Of a stretch of DNA of 64,000 nucleotides, positions 1 through 8,731 are shown in pieces. Origin of the DNA: Parapedobacter pyrenivorans (GTDB lineage Bacteria > Bacteroidota > Bacteroidia > Sphingobacteriales > Sphingobacteriaceae); contig NZ_BMER01000002.1 in the NCBI RefSeq assembly GCF_014636865.1, forward strand, positions 494,292 through 558,291. Direction: 5' to 3'. The position numbers and the translations under genes were made by a program. The first letter of the stretch is position 1. Every line of letters starts with the position of its first letter. The notes under the pieces are model-generated. The model saw only the letters and a program-made list of their open reading frames with translations. It was not told the DNA's origin and made no database searches.

Positions 1-1
1 A

Positions 2-244
2 TCCAATCCAAACAAACACTTATCGCAAATTAATGGCTTTTTAAAGAAATGCGAGCTCATTGGCACGAACGCGAATACCGCGGACGCTTATGCTTTGGTA
101 AAAACTGACTTGCTAAACAAGGGTAAACCAATACCTGAAAACGACATTTGGATCGCCGCGATAGCAAAGCAATACAATTTAACGCTAGTAACATCCGATG
201 CCCATTTCAGGCAGATAGAAGGTCTAGTCATTGAAAATTGGTAA
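2..244 (+). CDS. PIN-domain toxin, VapC-like (3' part only)
   Basis: Reading from base 2 there is an open frame of 80 codons that ends at 242-244; its start lies left of the window. The C-terminal half carries the typical end of a PIN domain: PENDIWIAAIA, where the Asp is one of the acidic metal ligands, followed by LTLVTSDAHF with the second conserved Asp. VapC toxins of type II toxin-antitoxin systems are Mg2+-dependent ribonucleases that cut tRNA or rRNA. The antitoxin would be expected just upstream, outside the window. It converges on the helicase gene with only a 30-base gap. Assignment to the PIN family is good; its being an active toxin is inferred. Confidence 0.75.
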   Translation, partial: SNPNKHLSQINGFLKKCELIGTNANTADAYALVKTDLLNKGKPIPENDIWIAAIAKQYNLTLVTSDAHFRQIEGLVIENW

Positions 245-274
245 ACCTCAACATATTAATCCATCCGACCCGTT

Positions 275-1657
275 TTACGACGCTTCGCTAGACGGTGTAT
301 CTACATGCTGGGGAGCATCGGGCTTCGGCCCTTTATTCCGTCTCTTGAACGGTCGCTTTTTCTTTTTCTTCTGGCTATCGGGCTTCTCATCGGTTGCAGC
401 AACTGTAGTTCCACCTTCTGGGTGTGCTGCTTTCGGCGCTTGATGATGCTTCGACTTCCCCCCATGACGTTTTCTATTGGGTTGGTTTCCCCGCCTCCGC
501 TCATGGTGATCCGGAACTTCGGCAGCAGCCTCGATTCCTTCCGGCAGCGGTGCCTCCTCCACTTTCCGTTCCATCAACCGTTCAATGGCCAAAAACCGCC
601 GGCTGTCGCGGCTATTTACAAAGGTAATGGCTGTACCGGTACGCTCGGCACGAGCTGTCCGGCCAATCCGGTGGATGTAGTCTTCGGGATCGGGCGGTAC
701 ATCATAGTTGACCACCAAATCGATGCCCACCACATCAATTCCCCTTGAAAGCACATCTGTACCAATCAATATGGGTAATTGCTTATTTCTGAAACGCAAG
801 AGAATCTGTTCGCGTTCCTCCTGCGCCAAATCGGAATGGAAGGGTTGTACCGCCAGTTCTAATTTGCTCAATTCCCTACCCAGGCTTTTTACTTTCTCCT
901 TGGTGGATGAAAATACAATTACACTTCGGAAATCACCACTTTGGAGGATTTGCTTCAACAGCGGCGTCTTCTGATTATCCCCTACCCGGTATTGCTGCTG
1001 CACGATGCCTTGTGCCGGCTGGGATATGGCGATATTAACTTGCTTGGGATCTTTCAAGAGCGTTTTTGCAAATGCCCGGATCTTCGGCGGCATCGTCGCT
1101 GAAAAGAGCATCGTTTGCCTTTCGGAGGAAACTTCGCGGACAATCCGGTTGATGTCATCCTTGAACCCCATATCCAACATGCGATCCGCTTCATCAAGTA
1201 CCAGAAATTTGATTTCATTCAAGCGGACAATGCCTGAACTCATGTGGGCAATAAGCCGCCCGGGCGTTGCAATGACAATATCCACACCTTCCCGCAATGC
1301 CTTTCGCTGTTGCTCATAACCGATACCATCACCTCCACCATAAATGGCCATGGACGTAATTCCCGCGAAATAAGCCAAGCCCTCCACCTGTTGATCGATT
1401 TGCATGGCCAGCTCGCGCGTGGGAGCCAATACCAAGGCACTGATGGTTGGTCGCTGCTCCATACGGCATATGGCATCCATCACCGGCAACAAATAGGAAG
1501 CCGTCTTGCCTGTACCCGTTTGCGCACAGGCAATCAAATCATGGTTGCTTTGGATAATCGGAATGGTTTCGGCCTGTATTGGTGTGGGCGTCTTGAAGCC
1601 CATGCTCGCTAGGCCTTCAAAAAGGTTGATGTCGAAGTTAAAATCGCTAAATGTCAA
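275..1657 (-). CDS. rhlE: DEAD-box RNA helicase, RhlE type
   Basis: 460-residue ATP-dependent RNA helicase of superfamily 2, likely acting in ribosome assembly or mRNA turnover. All core motifs are present: Q motif near residues 22-29 (TPTPIQ), motif I AQTGTGKT (45-52), PTRELA (79-84), TPGR (131-134), DEAD (155-158), SAT (186-188) and HRIGRTAR (329-336). After about residue 390 comes a Lys/Arg-rich tail of low complexity, a usual RNA-binding extension in RhlE-like proteins of Bacteroidota. The start sits a suitable distance below a TAnnTTTG box at 1691-1698. Transcribed alone and away from the tetR/RND operon. The subfamily name RhlE rests on overall look, since CshA-like proteins share these motifs. 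Confidence 0.9.
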   Translation of the reverse strand: MTFSDFNFDINLFEGLASMGFKTPTPIQAETIPIIQSNHDLIACAQTGTGKTASYLLPVMDAICRMEQRPTISALVLAPTRELAMQIDQQVEGLAYFAGITSMAIYGGGDGIGYEQQRKALREGVDIVIATPGRLIAHMSSGIVRLNEIKFLVLDEADRMLDMGFKDDINRIVREVSSERQTMLFSATMPPKIRAFAKTLLKDPKQVNIAISQPAQGIVQQQYRVGDNQKTPLLKQILQSGDFRSVIVFSSTKEKVKSLGRELSKLELAVQPFHSDLAQEEREQILLRFRNKQLPILIGTDVLSRGIDVVGIDLVVNYDVPPDPEDYIHRIGRTARAERTGTAITFVNSRDSRRFLAIERLMERKVEEAPLPEGIEAAAEVPDHHERRRGNQPNRKRHGGKSKHHQAPKAAHPEGGTTVAATDEKPDSQKKKKKRPFKRRNKGPKPDAPQHVDTPSSEAS

Positions 1658-1690
1658 AGTATGTGAATTAATTCAATGCAAATGTCGATG

Positions 1691-1698
1691 CAAAAGTA
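1691..1698 (-). promoter_or_regulatory. Candidate -7 box of the rhlE promoter
   Basis: Reads TACTTTTG on the minus strand, matching the Bacteroidota -7 consensus TAnnTTTG, and lies 34 bases above the helicase start. No clear TTTG -33 element is seen at the usual distance, so this is a partial match. Confidence 0.4.
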
Positions 1699-1861
1699 CA
1701 CAATTCTCGCTTATTATTTTTTACCTTGATTCGGATGCACAAGCAGGAGAACATTTTACATTATCCATCCGGCTGACCCATTTAGTATAAATGTCAAATT
1801 TTCGTTAATAAACGGTTTAGGCACTTATTTTCCACAAATAATGTTTTCCTTTGCCGACCGA

Positions 1862-2446
1862 ATGAACGTTCAATTTGATAATACCGCTGAAAAAAAATGT
1901 GCCATCTTCGGAAGCACCTTACGTTTGGTTCGTGCGCATGGTTTCCATGGCAGCCCAATCAGCCAGATCGCCCAGGAAGCCGGTGTGGCAACGGGTACCA
2001 TCTATCATTACTTTTCGTCTAAAGATGAATTGATCCTGGAACTGTTCTGGCATTGTAAACATAAGATTGTCAAATCGATGTTTAAGGACGAGGAAGCCCA
2101 ATTGCCCTATCCCCAACGTTTTGTTACGATATGGACGAACTTGGTGCGTTTTTACATCGATCATCCAGCAGTACTGAGCTTTATGGAACAATTCTTTTCG
2201 TCGCCGTATGCAACGTCCATCTTTGGAAAAGGGAGTGGCGTGCAAATGCAAGACGAAATGTCCAGGTTCTTGAAGCAAGGTATCGACAAGGGCTATGTGA
2301 AACCGCTAGATATCAATATCCTGAGCGCGGCTTTCATCGGCACCGTAACAGCAGCGGCGAAGCGACACATCAGTGGCCACTATTCGTTTGACGAGCATGC
2401 CATGCATGAAATGGTGGCTATCATTTGGGATGGCATTAAAAAATAA
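1862..2446 (+). CDS. TetR/AcrR-family transcriptional regulator
   Basis: 194-residue DNA-binding repressor if started at ATG 1862; an in-frame ATG at 1841 would add seven residues. The N-terminal helix-turn-helix is clear: PISQIAQEAGVATGTIYHYF near residues 32-51, the TetR signature with the recognition helix ending in YHYF. The rest is the helical ligand-binding and dimer domain. It lies 22 bases upstream of the tolC-like gene and in the same direction, so it is probably the local repressor of the RND pump and co-transcribed with it. Ligand unknown. Confidence 0.85.
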   Translation: MNVQFDNTAEKKCAIFGSTLRLVRAHGFHGSPISQIAQEAGVATGTIYHYFSSKDELILELFWHCKHKIVKSMFKDEEAQLPYPQRFVTIWTNLVRFYIDHPAVLSFMEQFFSSPYATSIFGKGSGVQMQDEMSRFLKQGIDKGYVKPLDINILSAAFIGTVTAAAKRHISGHYSFDEHAMHEMVAIIWDGIKK

Positions 2447-2468
2447 TTATTTCAGACGCAAACAAGTT

Positions 2469-3806
2469 ATGTACAATAAAAACTCGAGAAATCTTTTGGC
2501 CACGATGGTTACGCTCCTATGGACTATCCCATTTGCTGTTGGCCAGGAAACGCAACCTGCTCTACCTGCAAAAGCCACATTGGCTGATGTGGTTAATTAT
2601 GCCCTAGAAAACCGTCCTTCGGTGCAGCAAGCGACCATCGATGAAGAAATCGGTGAACGCGAAATCGCTTCAGCGTTGTCGGCTTGGTTTCCACAGATCA
2701 ACGCTACGGGCACTTACAATTACAATGTTAAAATCCCAACCAATGTCATCGGTGGGAATGTGATTCAGCTCGGCCAAAAACATGCCAGCGCGGCTGTCTT
2801 GCAGGCCGATCAACAAATCCTCAACCCGGCGTTGCTACAGGCTTCGAAGGCTGCGAAGTTTATCCGGCAACAAAATGCGCTGAATACCGAAAACAGCCGC
2901 ATCAATACCGTGGTGGAGGTGAGTAAGGCCTACTATGATATCCTGACCAGCGAGGAGCAATTGAACATCACCCGCGAAAACATCCAGCGCATCCAAAAGC
3001 AACTCAATGACGCTAAAGTCCGCTATGAAACGGGGATTGTGGATAAGACCGATTTCAAGCGGGCCCAAATTACGCTGAGTAACACGTTGGCTGATCAAAA
3101 GCGGGTGAGCGAGTTGCTTACCTATAAATATGCGTTTTTAAAGGAATTGATCGGGCTGCCTGCCGAACAGACGCTGGATCTTTCATTTGATGGTGCATCG
3201 ATGGAAAGCGAAATGCTTTTGGATACGACATCGGTATTGGATTTCAACCAACGGGTAGAATACCAACAACTACAAACGGTAAAACAATTGCAACAACTCA
3301 ATACCCAGTATAATAAATGGACCTTCTTGCCTAGCTTGTCTGCATTTTACAATTATGCATGGGATTTCCGGGGCCCACAGTTTTCCGATGCATTCGGCGA
3401 AGCATTTCCCCGTTCGGTATTGGGGCTAACACTCAATATTCCGATTTTTCAGGGCGGCAAGCGCACGCATGAAATCCGCAAATCCAAGTTGCAGGAGACG
3501 CGCATAGACTGGGATATCACCCAATTGAAAAACCAGATCAATACGCAATATGAAATGGCCATGGCCACATACCAAGCTAACCTTAACGACTGGCAAGTTG
3601 CTCGGGAAAATGTCGTACTCTCCGAAGAGGTGTACAACACGATCAAATTGCAATATGACGAGGGTATCAAAACTTACCTGGACTTGATGACGGCGGAGAC
3701 CGATCTACGTACGACACAAATCACTTACCTCAATGCGCTTTTTTCCGTACTGGCCGGCAAGCTGGACGTTCAGCGTGCGTTGGGTATTATCCCATCCGAG
3801 AATTAA
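2469..3806 (+). CDS. TolC-family outer membrane efflux channel
   Basis: 445-residue outer membrane channel of a tripartite RND pump. ATG 2469 was chosen because it gives a Sec signal peptide (hydrophobic stretch LLATMVTLLWTIPFAVG, likely cut before QETQP) and does not overlap tetR; the open frame runs further upstream into tetR. The body shows the two-fold long coiled helices of the OEP family, with Gln/Asn/Leu-rich heptads near residues 50-250 and 270-440, and the usual ILNPALLQASKAA and YDEGIKTYLDLMTAE segments. It is followed after 5 bases by the adaptor gene. Exports drugs, detergents or metabolites together with the next two proteins; substrate not deducible. Confidence 0.9.
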   Translation: MYNKNSRNLLATMVTLLWTIPFAVGQETQPALPAKATLADVVNYALENRPSVQQATIDEEIGEREIASALSAWFPQINATGTYNYNVKIPTNVIGGNVIQLGQKHASAAVLQADQQILNPALLQASKAAKFIRQQNALNTENSRINTVVEVSKAYYDILTSEEQLNITRENIQRIQKQLNDAKVRYETGIVDKTDFKRAQITLSNTLADQKRVSELLTYKYAFLKELIGLPAEQTLDLSFDGASMESEMLLDTTSVLDFNQRVEYQQLQTVKQLQQLNTQYNKWTFLPSLSAFYNYAWDFRGPQFSDAFGEAFPRSVLGLTLNIPIFQGGKRTHEIRKSKLQETRIDWDITQLKNQINTQYEMAMATYQANLNDWQVARENVVLSEEVYNTIKLQYDEGIKTYLDLMTAETDLRTTQITYLNALFSVLAGKLDVQRALGIIPSEN

Positions 3807-3811
3807 TCCAC

Positions 3812-4984
3812 ATGAAAAGATCTCATACAACTACGAATACCGTGACCATGATCAAGACAAACACTACGAATATCGCTGCCATCCTCTTGATAGGTGCAAG
3901 TTTGATGGCCGCTTGCGGCAACAAGCAGCAACAACAAAACCGGGCCGCAGGTCCGCAAGCCATACCGGTTTCGACGGCGCCCGTAACCGAAGAAATTGTG
4001 GTAGGTACCGAAAATTATCCGGGCACCGTTGTACCGCTTAACGAAACCGAATTAAGGGCCGAGGTGAGTGGCTACATCACCGGCATTTTTGTGGCGGACG
4101 GCGCTGCAGTGAGCAAGGGCCAAAAACTGTACGAGATAGACCGTACCCGTTATGAAGCCGCGGAACAACAAGCCAAGGCGGCGCTGGCTATTGCTGAAGC
4201 CAACCTTAATCGGGTTAAGCGCGATGTAGAACGCTACCGCAAGCTTGCCGAGCAAGACGCGATTGCCAAACAAACACTGGATTATGCGGAGACTGACCTC
4301 AACAACGCAGAGGCGCAGGTAGTGTCCGCTCAGGCTGCATTGGTGACCGCAACGACCAACCTCAACCGGTCCGTAATCACCGCTCCGTTCGGCGGTACCA
4401 TCGGCATTGCCCAAGTACGCATGGGAGCATTGGTTTCCGCTGGCACCACACTCATCAACAGCATCTCTTCGGTAAGCCCGATTGCGATTGATTTTCCGGT
4501 GAGCCAAGCCGATATCCAACGGTTTGCAGAATTGCAGCGCCGGGGAGCAATCGAAAAGGACTCCATCATTACATTAAGCTTACCGGGCGGCACGGCTTAT
4601 ACCCATTCGGGAAGCATCAGTGCAATTGACCGGGCCGTGGATGCCAACACCGGTACCATTACGGTACGTGCAAGTTTTACTAACCCCGACGGCATCCTAC
4701 GGGCAGGCATGAATGCCAACGTACACATACGCAGCCAATCGGAGACCAAACAATTGGTGATTCCCTATCGTGCAATATCCGAGCAACTTGGGCAAACATC
4801 GGTATATGTGCTTACCGACAGCAGTACGGTTGAACAACGCCCGGTACGCCTCGGACTGAAAGTAACCGATCGGGTCGTCATCAACGAGGGGCTTGCGCTG
4901 GGGGAAACCGTGGTGACCGATGGCCTGATCAACCTGCGCCCCGGAGCGAAGGTACAAGTGAGCCAGCCCTCCGCGACAAAGTAG
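3812..4984 (+). CDS. RND efflux periplasmic adaptor lipoprotein
   Basis: 390-residue membrane fusion protein (HlyD/AcrA family) linking the TolC-like channel to the RND pump. The N-terminus carries a lipoprotein signal with lipobox LMAAC (Cys35), followed by a Gln-rich linker. A barrel-sandwich hybrid (lipoyl-like) half-motif is seen in LRAEVSGYITGIFVADGAAV and its partner in VITAPFGGTIGIAQVRMGA, with an alpha hairpin rich in Ala/Glu between them, then beta-barrel and membrane-proximal domains. An alternative start at 3848 (MIKTNTTN) gives a more normal lipoprotein signal and may be the real one. Middle gene of the tetR-tolC-MFP-RND operon. Confidence 0.9.
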   Translation: MKRSHTTTNTVTMIKTNTTNIAAILLIGASLMAACGNKQQQQNRAAGPQAIPVSTAPVTEEIVVGTENYPGTVVPLNETELRAEVSGYITGIFVADGAAVSKGQKLYEIDRTRYEAAEQQAKAALAIAEANLNRVKRDVERYRKLAEQDAIAKQTLDYAETDLNNAEAQVVSAQAALVTATTNLNRSVITAPFGGTIGIAQVRMGALVSAGTTLINSISSVSPIAIDFPVSQADIQRFAELQRRGAIEKDSIITLSLPGGTAYTHSGSISAIDRAVDANTGTITVRASFTNPDGILRAGMNANVHIRSQSETKQLVIPYRAISEQLGQTSVYVLTDSSTVEQRPVRLGLKVTDRVVINEGLALGETVVTDGLINLRPGAKVQVSQPSATK

Positions 4985-5024
4985 GGGCCAATAACGACTA
5001 TCAAGTATTTAGGACAGAACAAAC

Positions 5025-8000
5025 ATGATTTCAGAAGTATTCATAAGAAGACCCGTTACCTCCATCGTTATCTCCATCCTGATTACGTTGATTGGGGTCA
5101 TTTCGATCACGACCTTGCCTATCAGTCAGTACCCGAACATCTCGCCGCCCACGGTGCAGGTGCAGGCAACCTATACCGGTGCTGATGCGCAAACTGTAGA
5201 ACAAACGGTAACCACGCTGATTGAAAGTCAGATAAACGGTACGCCAGGGATGCAGTACATGCAGTCGAATAGCACATCGGATGGCCGTGCTTCGATTACG
5301 GTCACGTTTGAAGTGGGCACTGATATCGATATCGCAACACTGGATGTACAGAACCGGGTAGGCATCGCCGAACCCGCACTTCCCGAAACGGTACGGCGAC
5401 TTGGTGTGGTAACCCGCAAGGCCAATACGGATGTATTGATGATGGTATCGTTGATATCGCCCAATGGTACGCGCGACCAGAAATTTCTGGCCAACTATGC
5501 CAACCTCTATGTACGCGATGCATTAATGCGCGTAAAAGGAGTAGGAGACGTCATGGCGTTTGGCCAACCTTTCGCCATGCGGGTATGGCTGGATGCGACC
5601 AAGCTCTCTAACCTCGGACTCACCCCTGCGGATGTCAACGCCGCGATCCAAGAACAGAATATCCGGATGCCCGGCGGTAGCGTCGGTGCACGGCCACAGG
5701 TCGAAACCCAGGTGTTTGAATACCCCGTTATCCTTGATGGCGACCTCGACCAAGAGGAACAGTTTGAGCATATCATCGTCAAAACAAATGCCGATGGATC
5801 ACTGGTTTACCTCAAGGACGTGGCTCGCGTGGAACTTGGTGAATTTGGATATGCCATCACCAACAAAGTCAATGGCTTAGTCGCATCGGGTATGATGATC
5901 AATCAGATGCCGGGCGGGAATGCGGTCGAAACCGCAGACGGTATCTATGCTGCATTGGAGCAGCTAAAAGCGAATTTTCCAAACGACATGGATTACGTGG
6001 TCAACTATGAAACGGTCACCGTAGTCCAAGAATCGATCAGCAATGTGCTCCATACGTTGGTCGAGGCCCTGATATTGGTAACGCTTGTCGTGTTTGTCTT
6101 TCTGCAAAGCTGGCGGGCTACACTGATTCCCGTGCTGGCCATACCGGTTTCCATTATCGGCACCTTTATTTTCTTCAACCTATTCGGCTTTTCCATCAAC
6201 AACCTCACCATGCTGGCATTCGTGCTGGCCATCGGTATCGTGGTGGATGACGCCATCGTGGTGGTGGAAGCGGTACAGCATTACATCGACCACGATAAGC
6301 TGTCGGCACCGGAAGCCACACGCCGGGCGATGAAGGAAATCACGGCTCCAGTAATCGCCATTGCACTCATCCTCGCGGCGGTATTTGTGCCCGTGGGTTT
6401 CATTCCGGGCATGGTGGGACAGCTTTACCAGCAATTTGCCATCACGATCGCCGTTTCCGTTTTGCTCTCGGCATTTGTCGCCCTAACGCTTACCCCCGCG
6501 CTGTGTTCGCTCTTGCTTAAACCATCACAATTCAACGAGAAATCGACAGGAGTCAACCGATTGTTTTACAAGTTCAACGTCTGGTTTGAGCGGGTCACCA
6601 GGCGGTACTCCAGTGTCGTCAGGGTGGCTATCAAGCGCGCGCCACTGGTCATCATCCTATTGGTCTGCATCTATGTGGGTACCATCGGCCTATTCAACAC
6701 CAAGCCGACCGGTTTTATTCCTACCGAGGACGCAGGTGTATTTATGATGGGGGTTACCCTGCCCGAGGGTGCATCATCAGAACGGACAGCTACCCTCTTG
6801 GACGCGTTGTCTGATTCCATTCGCCGGGAGAATCCTGAAGTCAAAAACGTGATGCGTATCGCAGGCATCAACCTGCTTAACCGATCGTTCAAACCGAACG
6901 GAGGTACCTTCTTTGTTCAATTGCATCCTTGGGACGAGCGCACCCGTGCTGCTCCGGAGATCATCGCCGGCCTGCAACAAAAATATGCAGGCTTCCAACA
7001 AGCCTCACTCCTACCCGTTTCCCCGCCGGCAATCCCTGGATTGGGTATGAGCGGTGGTTTCTCCATCCAACTCATCGACCAACGCAGCGGTGACGTGAAA
7101 GACTTTGAAGCGCAGGTGGGTAAGTTCCTGATGGCAGCTAACCAACGCCCTGAAATCGGCATGGCCTATACGCTTTTCAACTCGAATACCCCCAACTACG
7201 AAGTTAAAGTCGACCGGGAACAGGCAAAGCGAATGGGGGTACCGATATCGAATGTATACAGTACCATTTCATCGTTCCTTGGAAGCAGCTATGTCAATGA
7301 TTTCACGCGTTATGGCAGAAGCTTCCGCGTAGTCACCCAGGCCGATACCGCATTCCGTATGGACATCGCCGATATCAAGAAGCTTTACACCAAAAACCAA
7401 CAGGGAAATCCTGTGCCGTTGAGCGCCTTGGTTTCGTATGACATCATCGAAAGCCCGTCGATCATCAACCACTTCAACATTTTCCGATCCATCGAAATCA
7501 TGGGTGGAGCAGCACCCGGATACAGTAGCGGCGATGCCCTGAAGGCGCTCGAAGAGGTGGCAGCGGAGACGCTGGGCGCCGGTTTTTCTTACGAATTTTC
7601 GGGGTTAAGCTTGCAGGAAAAGGAAGCGGGCAACATGACCATCATGATTTTTGGCCTATGTATCATATTTGTTTTCTTGCTGCTGGCCGCGCTATACGAG
7701 AGTTGGTCTGTACCGTTCTCCATTCTGATGTCTGTACCGCTTGGGATATTCGGAGCCATACTCGTACTCACCTTCCTTCCACGCTTGGACAATAACATTT
7801 ACGCGCAGATCGGACTGGTGGCCATCATCGGCTTGGCAGCGAAAAATGCCATTTTGATCGTTGAATTTGCGAAAGAGCGGGTAGATATCGGTATGGGGCT
7901 ATTAAAGGCCACATTGGAAGCCGTAAAACTGCGATTGCGCCCCATTATTATGACTTCCTTTGCGTTCATATTGGGAATTGTACCCCTGATGTATTCGGCC

Positions 8001-8210
8001 GGTGCCGGAGCTATCGCTCGGCAGACCATCGGCTGGACGGTCTTCGGCGGTATGCTCATTGCGACCCTGCTGGCGATATTCATCGTACCGGTCTTATTCG
8101 TACTGATAACGAAATTGGCCTATGGGAAAAAGAAACTGGCCGCACTCCAGGGTACCTACAGGCCCGAAGAGCATGAGGATATGCTTCACACGGATGACGA
8201 GGAGGAATAG
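5025..8210 (+). CDS. RND multidrug efflux transporter, AcrB/HAE1 family
   Basis: 1061-residue inner membrane proton-driven pump of the hydrophobe/amphiphile efflux family, the normal size for AcrB homologues (about 1030-1060). It begins with MISEVFIRRPVTSIVISI, the standard first transmembrane helix. Twelve TM segments are arranged as 1 + 5 and 1 + 5 around two large periplasmic loops. The proton-relay pair Asp408-Asp409 in TM4 (IGIVVDDAIVVVEAV) is present, as is the family motif GFIPTEDAG after TM7. The C-terminus is a short acidic tail. Last gene of the operon, 40 bases after the adaptor. Substrate range unknown. Confidence 0.95.
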   Translation: MISEVFIRRPVTSIVISILITLIGVISITTLPISQYPNISPPTVQVQATYTGADAQTVEQTVTTLIESQINGTPGMQYMQSNSTSDGRASITVTFEVGTDIDIATLDVQNRVGIAEPALPETVRRLGVVTRKANTDVLMMVSLISPNGTRDQKFLANYANLYVRDALMRVKGVGDVMAFGQPFAMRVWLDATKLSNLGLTPADVNAAIQEQNIRMPGGSVGARPQVETQVFEYPVILDGDLDQEEQFEHIIVKTNADGSLVYLKDVARVELGEFGYAITNKVNGLVASGMMINQMPGGNAVETADGIYAALEQLKANFPNDMDYVVNYETVTVVQESISNVLHTLVEALILVTLVVFVFLQSWRATLIPVLAIPVSIIGTFIFFNLFGFSINNLTMLAFVLAIGIVVDDAIVVVEAVQHYIDHDKLSAPEATRRAMKEITAPVIAIALILAAVFVPVGFIPGMVGQLYQQFAITIAVSVLLSAFVALTLTPALCSLLLKPSQFNEKSTGVNRLFYKFNVWFERVTRRYSSVVRVAIKRAPLVIILLVCIYVGTIGLFNTKPTGFIPTEDAGVFMMGVTLPEGASSERTATLLDALSDSIRRENPEVKNVMRIAGINLLNRSFKPNGGTFFVQLHPWDERTRAAPEIIAGLQQKYAGFQQASLLPVSPPAIPGLGMSGGFSIQLIDQRSGDVKDFEAQVGKFLMAANQRPEIGMAYTLFNSNTPNYEVKVDREQAKRMGVPISNVYSTISSFLGSSYVNDFTRYGRSFRVVTQADTAFRMDIADIKKLYTKNQQGNPVPLSALVSYDIIESPSIINHFNIFRSIEIMGGAAPGYSSGDALKALEEVAAETLGAGFSYEFSGLSLQEKEAGNMTIMIFGLCIIFVFLLLAALYESWSVPFSILMSVPLGIFGAILVLTFLPRLDNNIYAQIGLVAIIGLAAKNAILIVEFAKERVDIGMGLLKATLEAVKLRLRPIIMTSFAFILGIVPLMYSAGAGAIARQTIGWTVFGGMLIATLLAIFIVPVLFVLITKLAYGKKKLAALQGTYRPEEHEDMLHTDDEEE

Positions 8211-8248
8211 TTGCGGATTGACCGGTATTGAAAATTGAAAATTAATAG

Positions 8249-8277
8249 TTGACAATTGGTCATTATTAATATATTTG
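8249..8277 (+). promoter_or_regulatory. Candidate promoter of tRNA-Leu
   Basis: TTGAC at 8249-8253 and TATATTTG at 8270-8277, the latter an exact match to TAnnTTTG. The boxes are about 38 bases above the mature tRNA start. The inverted repeat at 8277-8311 begins inside the -7 box. Confidence 0.55.
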
Positions 8278-8311
8278 CACTCCCAAACCCGATCTCGGGT
8301 TTTGGGAGTGC
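8277..8311. repeat. Near-perfect inverted repeat in front of tRNA-Leu
   Basis: Arms of 16 and 17 bases (GCACTCCCAAACCCGA and TCGGGTTTTGGGAGTGC) with a 2-base loop and one bulged base. No T-tract follows, so it is a poor intrinsic terminator for the RND operon. It occupies the whole space between the tRNA promoter and the tRNA. A transcript starting about 6 bases below the -7 box would lack the first bases of the left arm. Confidence 0.7.
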
Positions 8312-8314
8312 CCC

Positions 8315-8398
8315 GCCCGGATGGCGAAATTGGTAAACGTTGCGGTCTCAGAAGCCGTTGGGAGCAGTCCCTTGAGAGTTCGAGTCTCTCTCCGGGCA
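8315..8398 (+). tRNA. tRNA-Leu (anticodon CAG)
   Basis: 84-base class II tRNA. The acceptor arms GCCCGGA (8315-8321) and TCCGGGC (8391-8397) pair fully; base 8398 is the discriminator A, as usual for leucine. The D arm contains AAATTGGTAAAC. The anticodon stem GCGGT/GCCGT closes the loop CTCAGAA, giving CAG, which reads CTG. A long variable arm follows, then the T arm GAGAG-TTCGAGT-CTCTC. CCA is not encoded. Followed at once by an intrinsic terminator. Confidence 0.93.
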
Positions 8399-8402
8399 CA
8401 CG

Positions 8403-8436
8403 AAAGTGCGATTCTCTATGAGAGTCGCACTTTTTT
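8403..8436 (+). terminator. Intrinsic terminator after tRNA-Leu
   Basis: Stem AAAGTGCGA/TCGCACTTT, extended inward with one G-U pair to about 14 pairs, loop TAT, followed by six T. It ends right at the 3' end of the converging DUF202 gene. Confidence 0.85.
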
Positions 8437-8728
8437 ATACCTCCTTTTCGTAATCGAATTGGTAATCACCGATATGCTTTTCGCTTGCCTTGATTTTCTT
8501 ATTTTGCACCACATAGTTAACTATGCCGACCACCAATACCACCGCGGAAATAGCAAGAAATAGGTGTTCGATCACGTGTCCGCCCGGCAATTTCAGGAGT
8601 TGGTCTATCGATATACCAGCAACAGCAAAATACATCGCAGTACGTAGAAATGCCAAAAACGTAGATTGATTGGCCATGATGGTCCGCTGGATCGCCAAAC
8701 GTTCGCGTAAAATCAGATCTTTATTCAT
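8435..8728 (-). CDS. DUF202 family inner membrane protein
   Basis: 97-residue membrane protein related to E. coli YidH. It has the family pattern LRERLAIQRTIMANQSTFLAFLRT near residues 7-30 (only the ends are diagnostic: ERLA then ANxxTFLAFLRT), a transmembrane stretch near 31-45 and another near 55-74, and a charged cytosolic tail. No biochemical role is established for this family. It starts 3 bases after the stop of the rRNA methyltransferase gene, so it is co-transcribed with it. Confidence 0.75.
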   Translation of the reverse strand: MNKDLILRERLAIQRTIMANQSTFLAFLRTAMYFAVAGISIDQLLKLPGGHVIEHLFLAISAVVLVVGIVNYVVQNKKIKASEKHIGDYQFDYEKEV

Positions 8729-8731
8729 TGC

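Noticed and set aside
8277-8311. Intrinsic terminator of the tetR-RND operon
   Set aside because: The stem is strong but no T-run follows on the plus strand, and it overlaps the tRNA promoter; listed as an inverted repeat instead.
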